Assembly (NCBI GenBank): GCA_965231815.1
Contig: OZ246890.1
Coordinates: 806,001 to 870,000, forward strand
Direction of reading: 5' to 3'
DNA: 64,000 nucleotides
DNA from: JAPPFW01 sp965231815
GTDB lineage: Bacteria; Actinomycetota; Acidimicrobiia; Spongiisociales; Spongiisociaceae
Numbering within the stretch: the first letter of the stretch is position 1; each line of letters starts with the position of its first letter. The translations under genes were made by a program, and so were the position numbers. This document shows, piece by piece, positions 8,951-17,112 of this stretch. A model generated the notes under the pieces. That model had not been told where the DNA came from. It saw nothing but the letters and a program-made list of their open reading frames with translations, and did no database searches.

Positions 8951-9069
8951 GCACCGGCGGCTGGGTGATCTTGGGCTACGCCACTGCGTATGGCGCCTTG
9001 GCGGCCTATGTAGTCTGGATGGTGTGGCGGATCAGGTCCATCCGCCGTACCGCGGAGTCAATTGAGTGA
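8947..9069 (+). CDS. ccmD: Small membrane protein CcmD
   Basis: A 40-residue protein starting at the ATG that overlaps the ccmC stop (ATGA) and ending in a TGA that overlaps the GTG of ccmE. One transmembrane helix (GYATAYGALAAYVVWMVW) is followed by an Arg-rich cytoplasmic end (RIRSIRRTAE), the usual CcmD layout. It stabilises the CcmABC-CcmE complex in other bacteria. The sequence itself is poorly conserved in the family, so the call leans on size, topology and position. Confidence 0.82.
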   Translation: MSTGGWVILGYATAYGALAAYVVWMVWRIRSIRRTAESIE

Positions 9070-9485
9070 CCAACCGCTACTTCGTGCTTCCGGCTCTCGC
9101 CCTGCTGGCGGTGGCCATCGGTTGGCTGGTCTGGAATAACCTCGCCGACAATCTCGTCTATTACCTAACCCCTTCGGAAGCCGTCGAGCAGCGCGCCGAG
9201 TTCCCGTCCGGGGAACGGTTCCGGCTGGGGGGCCTTATCGAGGAAGGTGGAACCGCAGAAACGGGCCGCGGCGTAAGGTTCTTGGTGGGTGACGGGGCTA
9301 ACGCGGTGACGGTGCTCTATGAGGGGACCCCACCTCAACTGTTCCGGGAGGGTATCGGGGTGGTCGTCGAAGGCTCATGGGATGGAGATTACTTCCGATC
9401 CGACGTGCTGATGGTCCACCATGACGAACAATACCGGGCGGTGGACGGCGCCGGCGCCTACGAGGTCCCCACGGGCGGGCCATGA
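9066..9485 (+). CDS. ccmE: Periplasmic heme chaperone CcmE
   Basis: Membrane-anchored OB-fold protein that binds heme covalently and passes it to CcmF/H. One N-terminal anchor helix (about residues 5-25), then LTPSEAV, FRLGGLIEEG, VRFLVGD, VTVLYEGTPPQLFREG and VVVEGSW. The heme-binding site VHHDEQY keeps the His-x3-Tyr pattern, so this is the histidine type and not the Cys variant found in some bacteria and archaea. GTG start overlapping ccmD; the stop overlaps ccmF as ATGA. Confidence 0.93.
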   Translation: MTNRYFVLPALALLAVAIGWLVWNNLADNLVYYLTPSEAVEQRAEFPSGERFRLGGLIEEGGTAETGRGVRFLVGDGANAVTVLYEGTPPQLFREGIGVVVEGSWDGDYFRSDVLMVHHDEQYRAVDGAGAYEVPTGGP

Positions 9486-11506
9486 TCGCCTGGGCAGGCC
9501 TCGGTTCGATCCTGGCTGCCATGGCCGCGGCCGCAATGCTGGCATGGCGGTGCTTCCCGGCGCTTACCGGACGCGGGCCGGTCGACCCTTCAAGGACTCG
9601 ATGGCCGGTGGTCTGGTTGGTGGTCGGCGCTATAGGGGCAATGGGCGCCTTGGAGGCAGGTCTGCTGTTAGATGACTTCTCGATCGCCTACATAGCCGAC
9701 AACCACCGGACCGGGACCCCCCTGATCTTTACTCTCGCCGCCGGGTGGGCCGCACTTGAGGGCTCGATAGTGCTGTGGGGCTTGGTGCTGGCGCTGTTCG
9801 TACTCTCAGCCCATAAGGTTATGAGCCGGGCAGAGCATCCGCTCACCGGGGGAACGCTATCGGTCCTGGGAATGGTGGGATTGTTCTGGTTCGGCCTCAT
9901 GGCCACCGTAGCTAATCCGTTTGCGATCTGTGAAGTAGCGTCGGAGGTAGGGTGCGCGGTCTCGGCTTGGGCGCCCTGGACGCCGATCGACGCTCCTCTC
10001 GAAGGTCGCGGGGCGAACCCGCTTCTCCAGAACCATATCCTGATGGCGATCCACCCTCCCGTGCTGTACGTGGGATACGTCGGGTTCACCGTCCCTTTCG
10101 CGATAGCCATGTCCTCGCTAGCAATCGGTTCCTCCGGATCTGCATGGCTGGACCTGGCCAGGCGATGGACCCTGCTCTCCTGGGGGTTCCTGACCACCGG
10201 CATCGTGCTCGGTGCCTGGTGGAGTTACGAAGTCCTGGGTTGGGGCGGCTACTGGGCCTGGGATCCGGTCGAGAACGCTTCGTTCATCCCTTGGCTGCTG
10301 GCTACCGCCTTCATCCATTCGTCCGTCGTCCAGGTGAGGCGTGGCGTACTCCAGACGTGGAACTACGTGCTGGTAATCGGGACGTTCGCCGCCACGATCC
10401 TCGGCACCTTCCTTACCCGCTCCGGGGTGGTCGCCTCGGTGCACAGTTTCACCCAATCCTCGATCGGGCCGGTTCTTCTCGCCTTCCTTGCGCTGGTGCT
10501 CGTTTCCTCCCTTACCCTTTTCGCGCTACGAGTTCACCTTGTGGGTAGCCCTCCCAGATTGGACTCACTGGCCAGCCGCGAGGGCGCCTTCCTTCTGAAC
10601 AACCTGCTACTGGTGGTTTTTGCTTTCGTGGTGCTTGCCGGAACCCTGTTCCCGCTGGCCGTCGAAGCCTTCACCGGAGACACCGTCGGGGTGGGAAGGC
10701 CGTTCTTTGATCGGTGGGCAGTCCCGCTGGCCTACTGCTTGCTGCTGACGATGGGCGTCGGACCTGTAACACCTTTCCGTATCGCCCGGGCTCGGGTGCT
10801 GTGGGAGCGACTGCGCACCCCTCTGCGAGCCTCGCTGGTCATCGCTGCGCTGCTCATCCTGATAGTGAGCCGAAACCGTCACTTGATCATCGTGACGTTG
10901 CTGGCGAGCTTCGTAATAGGCGCCATCGGCCGCCACCTGCTGACCTTGGTCGGTCGCCGGGTGGCCGCGACAGGTCGGCGGATGCTACCTACCGTGGTTG
11001 GGCTGGTCCGCGGTGATCCCGGTTACTGGGGAGGCCAGATCTCCCACATCGGTGTAGCGATCCTGGCCATTGGTATCTCTGCCTCTTCCAACTTGGTGAC
11101 CGCCGGCGCCATCGATTTGACGCCTGGCGATCGGCAACTCTTCGCCGGGTACGAACTCGTGTATGAGACGCCGTTCTCAAGGACGGAATCCAACCGCACG
11201 GTGGTGGGGGCCCGGATCAGCGTGATTCGTGACGGCCGACAAGTCGCAAGACTCGATCCCAGGCTTAACGACTATGGAGGTATGTCCGGGCCGATCATCA
11301 CCCCGGCGGTCTACTCGACTTTCGGGGGTGATCTCTACATCTCGTTGACCCGCCTGGATCAGCAGGGGATGCAAGCCGATGTCTGGGCGTACCCATTGCA
11401 GTGGATGATCTGGTTGGGTGGGCTGGCCACCGCCTCCGGGGCCGCCTTTTCCCTGGCAACTCTCCGTCGGCGTTCAGAAGATCGCTCGGAAGCCATTCGT
11501 GCCTGA
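9482..11506 (+). CDS. ccmF: Cytochrome c heme lyase subunit CcmF
   Basis: Large polytopic membrane protein (674 residues) that attaches heme to the CxxCH motif of apocytochrome c. The WWD domain is clear (GAWWSYEVLGWGGYWAWDPV), preceded by LQNHILMAIHPPVLYVGYVG with a heme-ligand His and followed by FLTRSGVVASVHSF. A periplasmic domain near the C-terminus (about residues 540-640) precedes a final helix. It follows ccmE by ATGA overlap and overlaps ccmH by 8 bases. Confidence 0.95.
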   Translation: MIAWAGLGSILAAMAAAAMLAWRCFPALTGRGPVDPSRTRWPVVWLVVGAIGAMGALEAGLLLDDFSIAYIADNHRTGTPLIFTLAAGWAALEGSIVLWGLVLALFVLSAHKVMSRAEHPLTGGTLSVLGMVGLFWFGLMATVANPFAICEVASEVGCAVSAWAPWTPIDAPLEGRGANPLLQNHILMAIHPPVLYVGYVGFTVPFAIAMSSLAIGSSGSAWLDLARRWTLLSWGFLTTGIVLGAWWSYEVLGWGGYWAWDPVENASFIPWLLATAFIHSSVVQVRRGVLQTWNYVLVIGTFAATILGTFLTRSGVVASVHSFTQSSIGPVLLAFLALVLVSSLTLFALRVHLVGSPPRLDSLASREGAFLLNNLLLVVFAFVVLAGTLFPLAVEAFTGDTVGVGRPFFDRWAVPLAYCLLLTMGVGPVTPFRIARARVLWERLRTPLRASLVIAALLILIVSRNRHLIIVTLLASFVIGAIGRHLLTLVGRRVAATGRRMLPTVVGLVRGDPGYWGGQISHIGVAILAIGISASSNLVTAGAIDLTPGDRQLFAGYELVYETPFSRTESNRTVVGARISVIRDGRQVARLDPRLNDYGGMSGPIITPAVYSTFGGDLYISLTRLDQQGMQADVWAYPLQWMIWLGGLATASGAAFSLATLRRRSEDRSEAIRA

Positions 11507-11897
11507 TACGAGGAGAGTGCTAGCGACTGCTGCGACGGTGATCCTGGCGGGCGTGGTGATGTGGGGTCTGGTTTCCGGAGAGACCGGCGACCGTGACCGG
11601 GTGGAAGCCCTTGGCGCCCGGATCCGGTGTCCCGTGTGTCAAGGTGAGTCGATCGTCGACTCGCCAACTCCGTATGCACAGGACATTCTGGCCTTCGTCG
11701 AGGAAAAGGTAGGCGAGGGTTGGTCGGACGAGCGGATTCTCGCTTACCTGGAAGATCGTTTTGACGGTATACGTCTTGATCCCCGCTTTTCCGGCAGAAC
11801 CGCAGCCCTCTGGCTTCTTCCTATGGCCGTTGCGGTTTCCTTAGCCTTCCTGGCAACTCGACGACTCATGAGTAGGAAGAGACTGTTCGATGAGTGA
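11499..11897 (+). CDS. ccmH: Cytochrome c maturation thiol protein CcmH (CycL/NrfF family)
   Basis: Reduces the apocytochrome c heme-binding cysteines before ligation. The 132-residue protein has an N-terminal signal/anchor helix, the family motif RCPVCQGESIVDSP with its redox CxxC, a helix bundle ending near YLEDRFDG, and a C-terminal membrane helix. The GTG at 11499 overlaps the end of ccmF by 8 bases; the frame is open further upstream, but that part only shadows ccmF. It ends inside the start of the next gene. Confidence 0.9.
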   Translation: MPDTRRVLATAATVILAGVVMWGLVSGETGDRDRVEALGARIRCPVCQGESIVDSPTPYAQDILAFVEEKVGEGWSDERILAYLEDRFDGIRLDPRFSGRTAALWLLPMAVAVSLAFLATRRLMSRKRLFDE

Positions 11898-12678
11898 ATT
11901 GTGTCTTCCGGCAGGGTTGGATCGGCGACGGCAGGCCGAACGGGACATCGAGGAGGTCAGGCGCCAGTTGGCCGAAGGAGAGCTCGACCATGCAACGGCC
12001 GAGCGATTGATCTCGCGTTACCGGGATGAGATCTCGAGAATCGACGATCATGAAGAGGAGAGGAGCCGAGGAGTGTCCGCGCAGACGGCCAAGGTGTCTC
12101 CCTCCCGGAGGCTGGTGGGCGCTCTCCTGCTGCTGGGAATGTTCGCGGCGATCTCGATAACCGCCTTCTATGCCATCCGCCCTCGAGACGGCGGGTTCGT
12201 AACCGGAGATCCGGGTGGTGATGTCGACCTGTCGGAAGTGACGAACGACCAGATGGAAGCGGTAATCGCCGCCAACCCCGACGTGCCCCAGATTGCCGCC
12301 ATGCGTTTGCGGTTGGCGGATCGCTACTTCGAGGAAGGAAGCTTCTCGACTGCCCTGCCCCACTACCTCGAGTCCCTTGAGGGAAGCCTCGACGGGACGC
12401 GGCGGGCCCGAGGGTTGGCAAGGGTGGGGTGGATGAGCTACCTGTCGGGGAGTGAGGAAACAGCCGAGGCGTACCTGATCGAAGCCCTGAATACCGATCC
12501 CGACTACGACGAAGCCCACCTCTTCCTGGGGCTGCTCTACTTGAACCGTGGCGACATGACCCGAGTTATCACTCACTTAGAGCCCTTGTCACAGATTCAA
12601 GATCTTCCCGAGGGAACGCGGCAGGTGATCGATGACGCCCTGGACAGAGCCCGGTCCTCCCTTGGTGTTGGCTCGTGA
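11890..12678 (+). CDS. CcmI/CycH-like TPR protein
   Basis: 262-residue protein with a charged cytoplasmic N-terminus (LDRRRQAERDIEEVRRQLAEGEL), which resembles the start of CcmI. It has one membrane helix at about 78-96 and a periplasmic part with two to three TPR-like repeats (MRLRLADRYFEEGSFSTALPHYLESL; AEAYLIEALNTDPDYDEAHLFLGLLYL). CcmI-type proteins present apocytochrome c to the lyase complex. It overlaps ccmH by 8 bases. The assignment to ccmI rests on topology and operon position. Confidence 0.72.
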   Translation: MSELCLPAGLDRRRQAERDIEEVRRQLAEGELDHATAERLISRYRDEISRIDDHEEERSRGVSAQTAKVSPSRRLVGALLLLGMFAAISITAFYAIRPRDGGFVTGDPGGDVDLSEVTNDQMEAVIAANPDVPQIAAMRLRLADRYFEEGSFSTALPHYLESLEGSLDGTRRARGLARVGWMSYLSGSEETAEAYLIEALNTDPDYDEAHLFLGLLYLNRGDMTRVITHLEPLSQIQDLPEGTRQVIDDALDRARSSLGVGS

Positions 12679-12718
12679 GAACGGTTAATCCCGGGTTGGG
12701 GCGTGTCCGAAAGGTGAT

Positions 12719-13309
12719 ATGGATCGTTTCGGAAGGCTAATCCTGGTAGTAGGACTCGTTGTGGTAGGGCTCATGGTGGCGGTTTTCGCCGCTAGGTTCG
12801 GGTCCGGCGGCGATGAACGGTCTCCGGTGGTCGGCACACCCATGCCTGACCTGACCCTTCCCTATCTGGAAGGCGAGGGTAGCGTCGCCTTGGCGACTCT
12901 GGACGAAGTCTACGAGGTGGTGGTGATCAACTTCTTCGCCTCTTGGTGCCTCCAGTGCCGCAACGAACACGCCGACCTGATCTCGACCGCCGATGCATAC
13001 CGCGACAGGTCGGTGCAGTTCCTGGGGATCACCTTTCAGGATCGGTCCGACCGAGCCGCCGGTTTCCTGGACGAATTGGGGTGGGGCGGCGCCACCGAAT
13101 ACCTAACAGACCCGGGCTCCCGAGCGGCCATCGAGTTCGGCATAATCGGCGTGCCGGAAACCGTATTCATAAAGGACGGCGTGATTGCCGGCAAACTGTT
13201 GGGTGAAAGCGACGCACTGACCCTCAGCGGAGCCTTGGAACGGATTCTGTCCGGAGAGGACGTCGGATACCGCCATGTCGGAGAGTTTCGCAGCAGCCCG
13301 GACGGCTGA
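12719..13309 (+). CDS. ccmG: Thioredoxin-like protein CcmG/DsbE (TlpA/ResA family)
   Basis: Membrane-tethered thiol-disulfide oxidoreductase that keeps CcmH and apocytochrome reduced. N-terminal anchor at about 7-25, then PMPDLTLPYLEG and the active site NFFASWCLQCRNEH with CxxC (Cys near 77 and 80). The cis-proline loop is GVPETVF. Lies 40 bases after the TPR gene and closes the ccm run. It converges on the selenocysteine candidate on the other strand, which has the same fold; the two are probably related in function (inference). Confidence 0.88.
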   Translation: MDRFGRLILVVGLVVVGLMVAVFAARFGSGGDERSPVVGTPMPDLTLPYLEGEGSVALATLDEVYEVVVINFFASWCLQCRNEHADLISTADAYRDRSVQFLGITFQDRSDRAAGFLDELGWGGATEYLTDPGSRAAIEFGIIGVPETVFIKDGVIAGKLLGESDALTLSGALERILSGEDVGYRHVGEFRSSPDG

Positions 13310-13318
13310 TGTCGAGAC

Positions 13319-14044
13319 TCAGGCGGAAACCATCTCGAATGCCTCGCGGAGGGCCTGCTCACCCGCGGCGCCCTGCCAGCGAGCCACCTCGACTCCGTTC
13401 ACGGCCAGCACGCCCACCGGTTGGTAGCCCACCCCGAAGGCGGCGAAGATCGACTCATCCTCGTCCAGCAGCCACCGGGTAGCGCCCGATTGGAGGTAGC
13501 CTCTCGCCGCGCCGGCCGTCTTCTCGTAGGTGGAAGCCCAAGCGATAGCGATCACATCCACTTTCCCGGCGTACTCTGCCGCCAGAGAATCGACGACGGG
13601 CAACTCCCGTCGACATGACGGTCACCACTCAGCCCAGAACAGGTAGTAAGTGGGGCGGGCCGTTTCGGTCGTTACGAAAGTGGTCCCGTCATCGAGTTGC
13701 AGAGTGAGCGCGGGAACCGCCGGTCCACTAGGAACCGGAGCTTCGGTCGCCGGAGGAGACGTCGCCGCGGATGTAGCGACGGTTTCCGGGACGGATGCGG
13801 TGGTGGCCGCAGTTGGTGTGGTGGTTTCGACCGGCTCGCCGGTCTGCGTCTCCGGCGCGGCGGTAGTCACCGGCGCTTCCGTGGTGGAGGGGGGTGGGGG
13901 TTGGGCGACGGTCGTTGCCGGGGCGCTCGGAACGGTGGAAGTCAGGGGCGCCTCGGGGGCCGCCGGCTCATCAGACCCGCCGCACGCCGCTCCGGCAATG
14001 CCCATCACCAGCAGCACGACCAGGGTCGATCTCAAACGGTTCAT
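13319..14044 (-). CDS. Candidate selenoprotein: secreted thioredoxin-fold lipoprotein with in-frame TGA
   Basis: The frame runs from ATG 14044 (or ATG 14056) to 13319 with one internal TGA at 13624-13622. Read through, the motif is FWAEW-TGA-PSCRREL, so the TGA sits exactly at the first Cys of the thioredoxin CxxC (UxxC if selenocysteine). Before it come a signal peptide (MNRLRSTLVVLLVMGIAGAA) with a lipoprotein-like cysteine (ACGGS), a long Thr/Ala/Pro-rich linker, and a strand ending in YYLFW. After it come DVIAIAWAS and the cis-proline loop GYQPVGVLAV, an intact TlpA-like fold of about 241 residues. A hairpin fitting the bacterial SECIS pattern follows the TGA. A nonsense mutation is the alternative; no second defect is visible. 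Confidence 0.8.
13594..13612 (-). promoter_or_regulatory. SECIS-like hairpin downstream of the in-frame TGA
   Basis: On the minus strand, 9 bases after the TGA a perfect 7-bp stem forms: CGACGGG (13612-13606) with CCCGTCG (13600-13594). The 5-base loop is AGTTG, whose second base is G. The loop begins 16 bases after the TGA. As I recall the bacterial SECIS model, it asks for a loop 16-37 nt after UGA with G in the first two loop positions, so this fits. Beyond a U-U mismatch, two more pairs can form. It lies within coding sequence, as bacterial SECIS elements do. Confidence 0.68.
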
Positions 14045-14108
14045 GATCGTGATCATAGCCTACCGGGGAGACGACGGATGTGCCGACGCCTTCAGGACGG
14101 TGCAACCG

Positions 14109-14843
14109 TTACCAGATCGGCCACGGTAGGGGAGGGCGGTCGGTCGGAGGGTAGGGATGCACCGGTTCGGCCAGTATTCCCTCGACCCGATCCGCCAGCG
14201 CGTCGGCTTCGGAACCACTCAGGAGCTCGGCGATCCGGTCGTGTAGCCCGTGATCCAACTCGTCCCTTAGGTTCCGGACACCGGCAACCATCCCATCGGG
14301 CAGGGTGTGGCCGGCGAATCCCCACATCACGGTGCGAAGCTTGGGGTCAACGTGCAGGGTCACTCCGTGGTCTATGTACCAGAGGCGACCGGATCGGTCG
14401 GCCAGGACGTGTCCGGCCTTGCGGTCGGCATTGTTCACGACCAGGTCCAGGGTGACCACCGGCCATAACCGGTCGTCTGTCTCGTTTATGAGCGGCGCCG
14501 GATCGAATTCCTCATCTTCCTCGATGAACACCTGGGCGGAACCGGGTCCGAACGGGCCCTCCGCCGGGCGGGTTTCCGGAACCGAGCCCAGGCCGGCGGC
14601 TTGCGATATTTCAAACGTGAGGACTTCACGAACCGGGAGGGTGCGGCAGTCAAAGTCATGAAGAGGACGCTGTCCTCGCTCCGGTTTGTAGACCACTAAC
14701 CGTCCGCTATCAGTCCTGGCAAGGAGGGTGGCGTTGGAAGCGTTGCGAAACCGTCCGAGTACTTCGACCACGGCCCATTCTCGGGATGCGGAACTGTCAC
14801 CCCGGGGGTCGATGACCGTTTCCCGACGGGCAATGATGCCCAT
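14109..14843 (-). CDS. SCO1664-family protein (PI3/PI4-kinase-like fold)
   Basis: About 244 residues from ATG 14843, which follows a GAGG site. Motifs include LVVYKPERGQRPLHDFD and LTFEISQAAGLGSVPET, then LDLVVNNADRKAGHVL and LWYIDHGVTLHVDPKLRTVMWGF. These resemble the kinase-like D-x3-N-x-DRK..-ID-G layout. Its biochemical role is not known to me. It is the third gene of a cluster conserved in Actinobacteria with DUF3090 and an MSMEG_4193-type phosphomutase, and overlaps the DUF3090 gene by 47 bases with this start. A longer start would add a non-conserved leader. Confidence 0.8.
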   Translation of the reverse strand: MGIIARRETVIDPRGDSSASREWAVVEVLGRFRNASNATLLARTDSGRLVVYKPERGQRPLHDFDCRTLPVREVLTFEISQAAGLGSVPETRPAEGPFGPGSAQVFIEEDEEFDPAPLINETDDRLWPVVTLDLVVNNADRKAGHVLADRSGRLWYIDHGVTLHVDPKLRTVMWGFAGHTLPDGMVAGVRNLRDELDHGLHDRIAELLSGSEADALADRVEGILAEPVHPYPPTDRPPLPWPIW

Positions 14844-15312
14844 CAGGATCCTCGGGAAGGAGGCAATCCTGGCAGCGTGGCCGACCTGAATGCACGGCCT
14901 TGAGAGCGAGGAGCCCGGCTGCTCGTAGCTGCTCGGCGGTGATCGTGAAGGCGATACCGGGTTTGTCTTCACCCCCCTGAAGCATCATCGTCATTATCTT
15001 CTTGCTATCGACTCGCATGGCGATGGATCGGATCCGGAGATGCACGTCATCGGGTGTTGACGGAGGGGGCATCCTGTCGAACAGTGACATGATCGACTCC
15101 ACCATGTCCTCATCCAGATTCCAGCCCAGGGTCGACAGCAACTCCAGGCCTTGTTCTCCTAGCGCCGCCGCATGGCTCTTCTCGCACTTGAACCATGCGG
15201 CGCGCTCGTTCGTCAAGATGAAGAAATAGAAGGTCCTCTGTCCAGGCGGACCTACCGCTCCTACGAGAAAGCGATCAACCGGACCGAAGTCCAGGAACGA
15301 GGAGTCGCTCAT
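14797..15312 (-). CDS. DUF3090 family protein
   Basis: 171 residues starting MSDSSFLDFGPVDRFLVGAVG, the usual DUF3090 opening, with GQRTFYFFI and RAAWFKCEKSHAAALGEQ. The C-terminus carries a zinc-ribbon-like CQDCLLPEDPDGHHCP. Function unknown. The ATG overlaps the stop of the upstream phosphomutase-like gene (ATGA), and the gene overlaps the SCO1664-family gene, so the three are probably translated together. Confidence 0.85.
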   Translation of the reverse strand: MSDSSFLDFGPVDRFLVGAVGPPGQRTFYFFILTNERAAWFKCEKSHAAALGEQGLELLSTLGWNLDEDMVESIMSLFDRMPPPSTPDDVHLRIRSIAMRVDSKKIMTMMLQGGEDKPGIAFTITAEQLRAAGLLALKAVHSGRPRCQDCLLPEDPDGHHCPSGNGHRPPG

Positions 15313-15911
15313 CCGGGCAAGGCGGGAGTGTTGATCGAGCCGATCCAGGGAGGTCGGCTCTTGTGCAAACACAGCTCGGATATCGAGGCAGGGGCGATCC
15401 GAAGCCGTTGGAAAAGGTCCAGGGGTTGGCCGAGGTAATAGGCGAGGACCAGCTTGATGACATCGCTGTGGCTGACCGCAACCGCGGTGCCGTCACCGAG
15501 TTCCTTCGCTATCCGTTCCACCGACTCCACCGCTCGCAACTGCGCCTCCGCGAACGATTCGCCGTCGGGAAAGCCGAATCGGGCCGGGTTCATCTGCACG
15601 GTTCCCCATTCATCGGTCTTGCGGAGGTCGTCAAGGTCCTTTCCGGTCCACGTTCCGAAGTCGATCTCGGTGATTCCCGGCTCCAGGATCGGGGACAGAT
15701 TATGAGGACCGGCCACCCTGAACGCCGTTTCCAGGGTTCGTTCGATAGGGGAACTGTAGACCGCGGCAAGGTCTAAACCTGCCAGCGAGCGGGCAGTGGC
15801 GTGCGCCGCCTTCCGGCCGGCTTCTCCCAGAGACACCCCGGGGAGCCGTCCGGTGAGGCGAGTTCCTGTTTCTGCGGTGGGGGCGTGCCGGACCAGCAGT
15901 ATGCGTGCCAT
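15309..15911 (-). CDS. MSMEG_4193-family histidine phosphatase / putative phosphomutase
   Basis: 200-residue histidine phosphatase superfamily protein. The catalytic RHG-type motif is LLVRHAPTAETGTRLTGRLP at the N-terminus; the second Arg is in VYSSPIERTLETA, the acid/base Glu in ITEIDFGTWTG, and the second His in VAVSHSDVIKLVLAYYLG. The start MARILLVRH is preferred over an upstream in-frame start that adds 12 residues. First gene of the actinobacterial three-gene cluster; the substrate is unknown. Confidence 0.87.
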   Translation of the reverse strand: MARILLVRHAPTAETGTRLTGRLPGVSLGEAGRKAAHATARSLAGLDLAAVYSSPIERTLETAFRVAGPHNLSPILEPGITEIDFGTWTGKDLDDLRKTDEWGTVQMNPARFGFPDGESFAEAQLRAVESVERIAKELGDGTAVAVSHSDVIKLVLAYYLGQPLDLFQRLRIAPASISELCLHKSRPPWIGSINTPALPG

Positions 15912-15965
15912 TCCTTCCCAGGCTAGACACCCGACCGGGGTAAGCAATAACCGTTCGGTGGGAGA

Positions 15966-16646
15966 TCACCCGGACTCCACAAGCGGAGCGATGTTGTCCG
16001 GATGGTTGTTCCGGACGCTGTTGACCTTCGTTGTTACAGGGTGGTAGGCGATCAGGTCGGCCGCCAAAGGGCTAAGCAGGGGTTGGACCGCCTCGGGTTG
16101 GCGAATCTCGCGATCCAGCCACAGGTCCCACTTGTCCGGTTGGAGAATCACCGGCATCCTGGTGTGGATGGGAGCGATGGATTCGTTGGCTCGGGTGGTG
16201 ATGATCGCACAACTCTTGGTCCACGCCTCCGTCTCGGGATCCTTCCAGGAGGCCCAGATTCCGGCGAAGGCCATCGGGGAGCTGTCAGCCATGGTCACGT
16301 AATAGGGCTGCCGCCCCTGGGTCTTGGGAGTCCATTCGAAGAATCCACCGGCGGGAATGATGCACCGCCGCCTGCGTAGCGAATCCCGGAAGGACGGTTT
16401 GGCGGCGATCGTCTCGGACCGTGCGTTGATGTTCAGGGGACCCTTCCGGTCGCGCGCCCAGTGCGGAATGAGTCCCCACCTGAACACCCCGAGGAGGCGA
16501 TCATCCTGATGTTCGGCCACCCCGTAGACCTCGTCGGTCGGCGCCACGTTGTAGCTGTGCCGTAGCGGCTCGGTTACCACGCGGTCCACGCCGAAGTACG
16601 CGGCTAAGGCATCGGGATCCTCGTTGATAACGTATCTTCCGCACAT
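15966..16646 (-). CDS. SOS response-associated peptidase (SRAP / YedK-HMCES family)
   Basis: Forms a covalent thiazolidine crosslink with abasic sites in single-stranded DNA and so shields them from strand cleavage. The start MCGRYV puts the catalytic Cys at position 2; the upstream extension of the frame lacks conservation. Other hallmarks: YNVAPTDEVYGV, LGVFRWGLIPHWA, NINARSETIAAKPSFRDSL, CIIPAGGFFEW with the catalytic Glu, and IHTRMPVIL with the conserved His. 226 residues. Confidence 0.93.
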   Translation of the reverse strand: MCGRYVINEDPDALAAYFGVDRVVTEPLRHSYNVAPTDEVYGVAEHQDDRLLGVFRWGLIPHWARDRKGPLNINARSETIAAKPSFRDSLRRRRCIIPAGGFFEWTPKTQGRQPYYVTMADSSPMAFAGIWASWKDPETEAWTKSCAIITTRANESIAPIHTRMPVILQPDKWDLWLDREIRQPEAVQPLLSPLAADLIAYHPVTTKVNSVRNNHPDNIAPLVESG

Positions 16647-16745
16647 CCGACGGCCAGGATAACTCTCTTCGGTAGAGGAAGGAGAGAGGGTGGTAATGGT
16701 TTGGGGATAGGCGCCTTGCAAGTGTGGATGGTGCGGCTAGCCTGC

Positions 16746-17110
16746 GATGACGGCGAGTTCGCCAGACGGCCGCGGTTGCCGAGTCAACCGAGGAAAGTCC
16801 GGACTCCACAGGACAGGGAGCTGGGTAACGCCCAGGCGGGGTGACCCGACGGAAAGTGCCACAGAAACCATACCGCCGATGGCCGGAAGGCACAGGCAAG
16901 GGTGAAAAGGTGGTGTAAGAGACCACCAGCATCACGGGAGACCGGGGTGGCTGGTAAACCCCTCCCGGAGCAAGGTCAAGCAGAGGCGCCGGTGGTCCGC
17001 CGATCAAGCCTCGGGTGGACCGCAATGAGGTCTGGCGGTAACGCAGACCCCAGATGGATGGTCGTCGCCCTAAGGGGCACAGAATCCGGCTTACCGGCGG
17101 ACTCGCCGAC
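16746..17110 (+). ncRNA. rnpB: RNase P RNA (bacterial type A)
   Basis: The universal segments GAGGAAAGTCCGGACTCC near the 5' side and ACAGAATCCGGCTTAC near the 3' side are present, with GGTAACGCCCAGGCGGGGTGA-like P10-P12 features and GGAAAGTGCCACAGAAA between. P1 can be paired: CGGCGAGTTC (16751-16760) with GGACTCGCCG (17099-17108), one wobble. The exact ends are estimated from P1. It processes the 5' ends of pre-tRNAs. The next gene on the opposite strand stops at 17113, directly at its 3' end. Confidence 0.95.
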
Positions 17111-17112
17111 CC

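Noticed and set aside
13622..13624. TGA read as tryptophan by a changed genetic code
   Set aside because: Many intact genes here end in TGA at exactly the right length (hisG, hisB, hisH, hisF, trpD), and tryptophans are TGG.
13697..14455. 252-codon plus-strand frame over the selenoprotein candidate
   Set aside because: Arg/Gly-rich shadow frame of low-complexity coding DNA.
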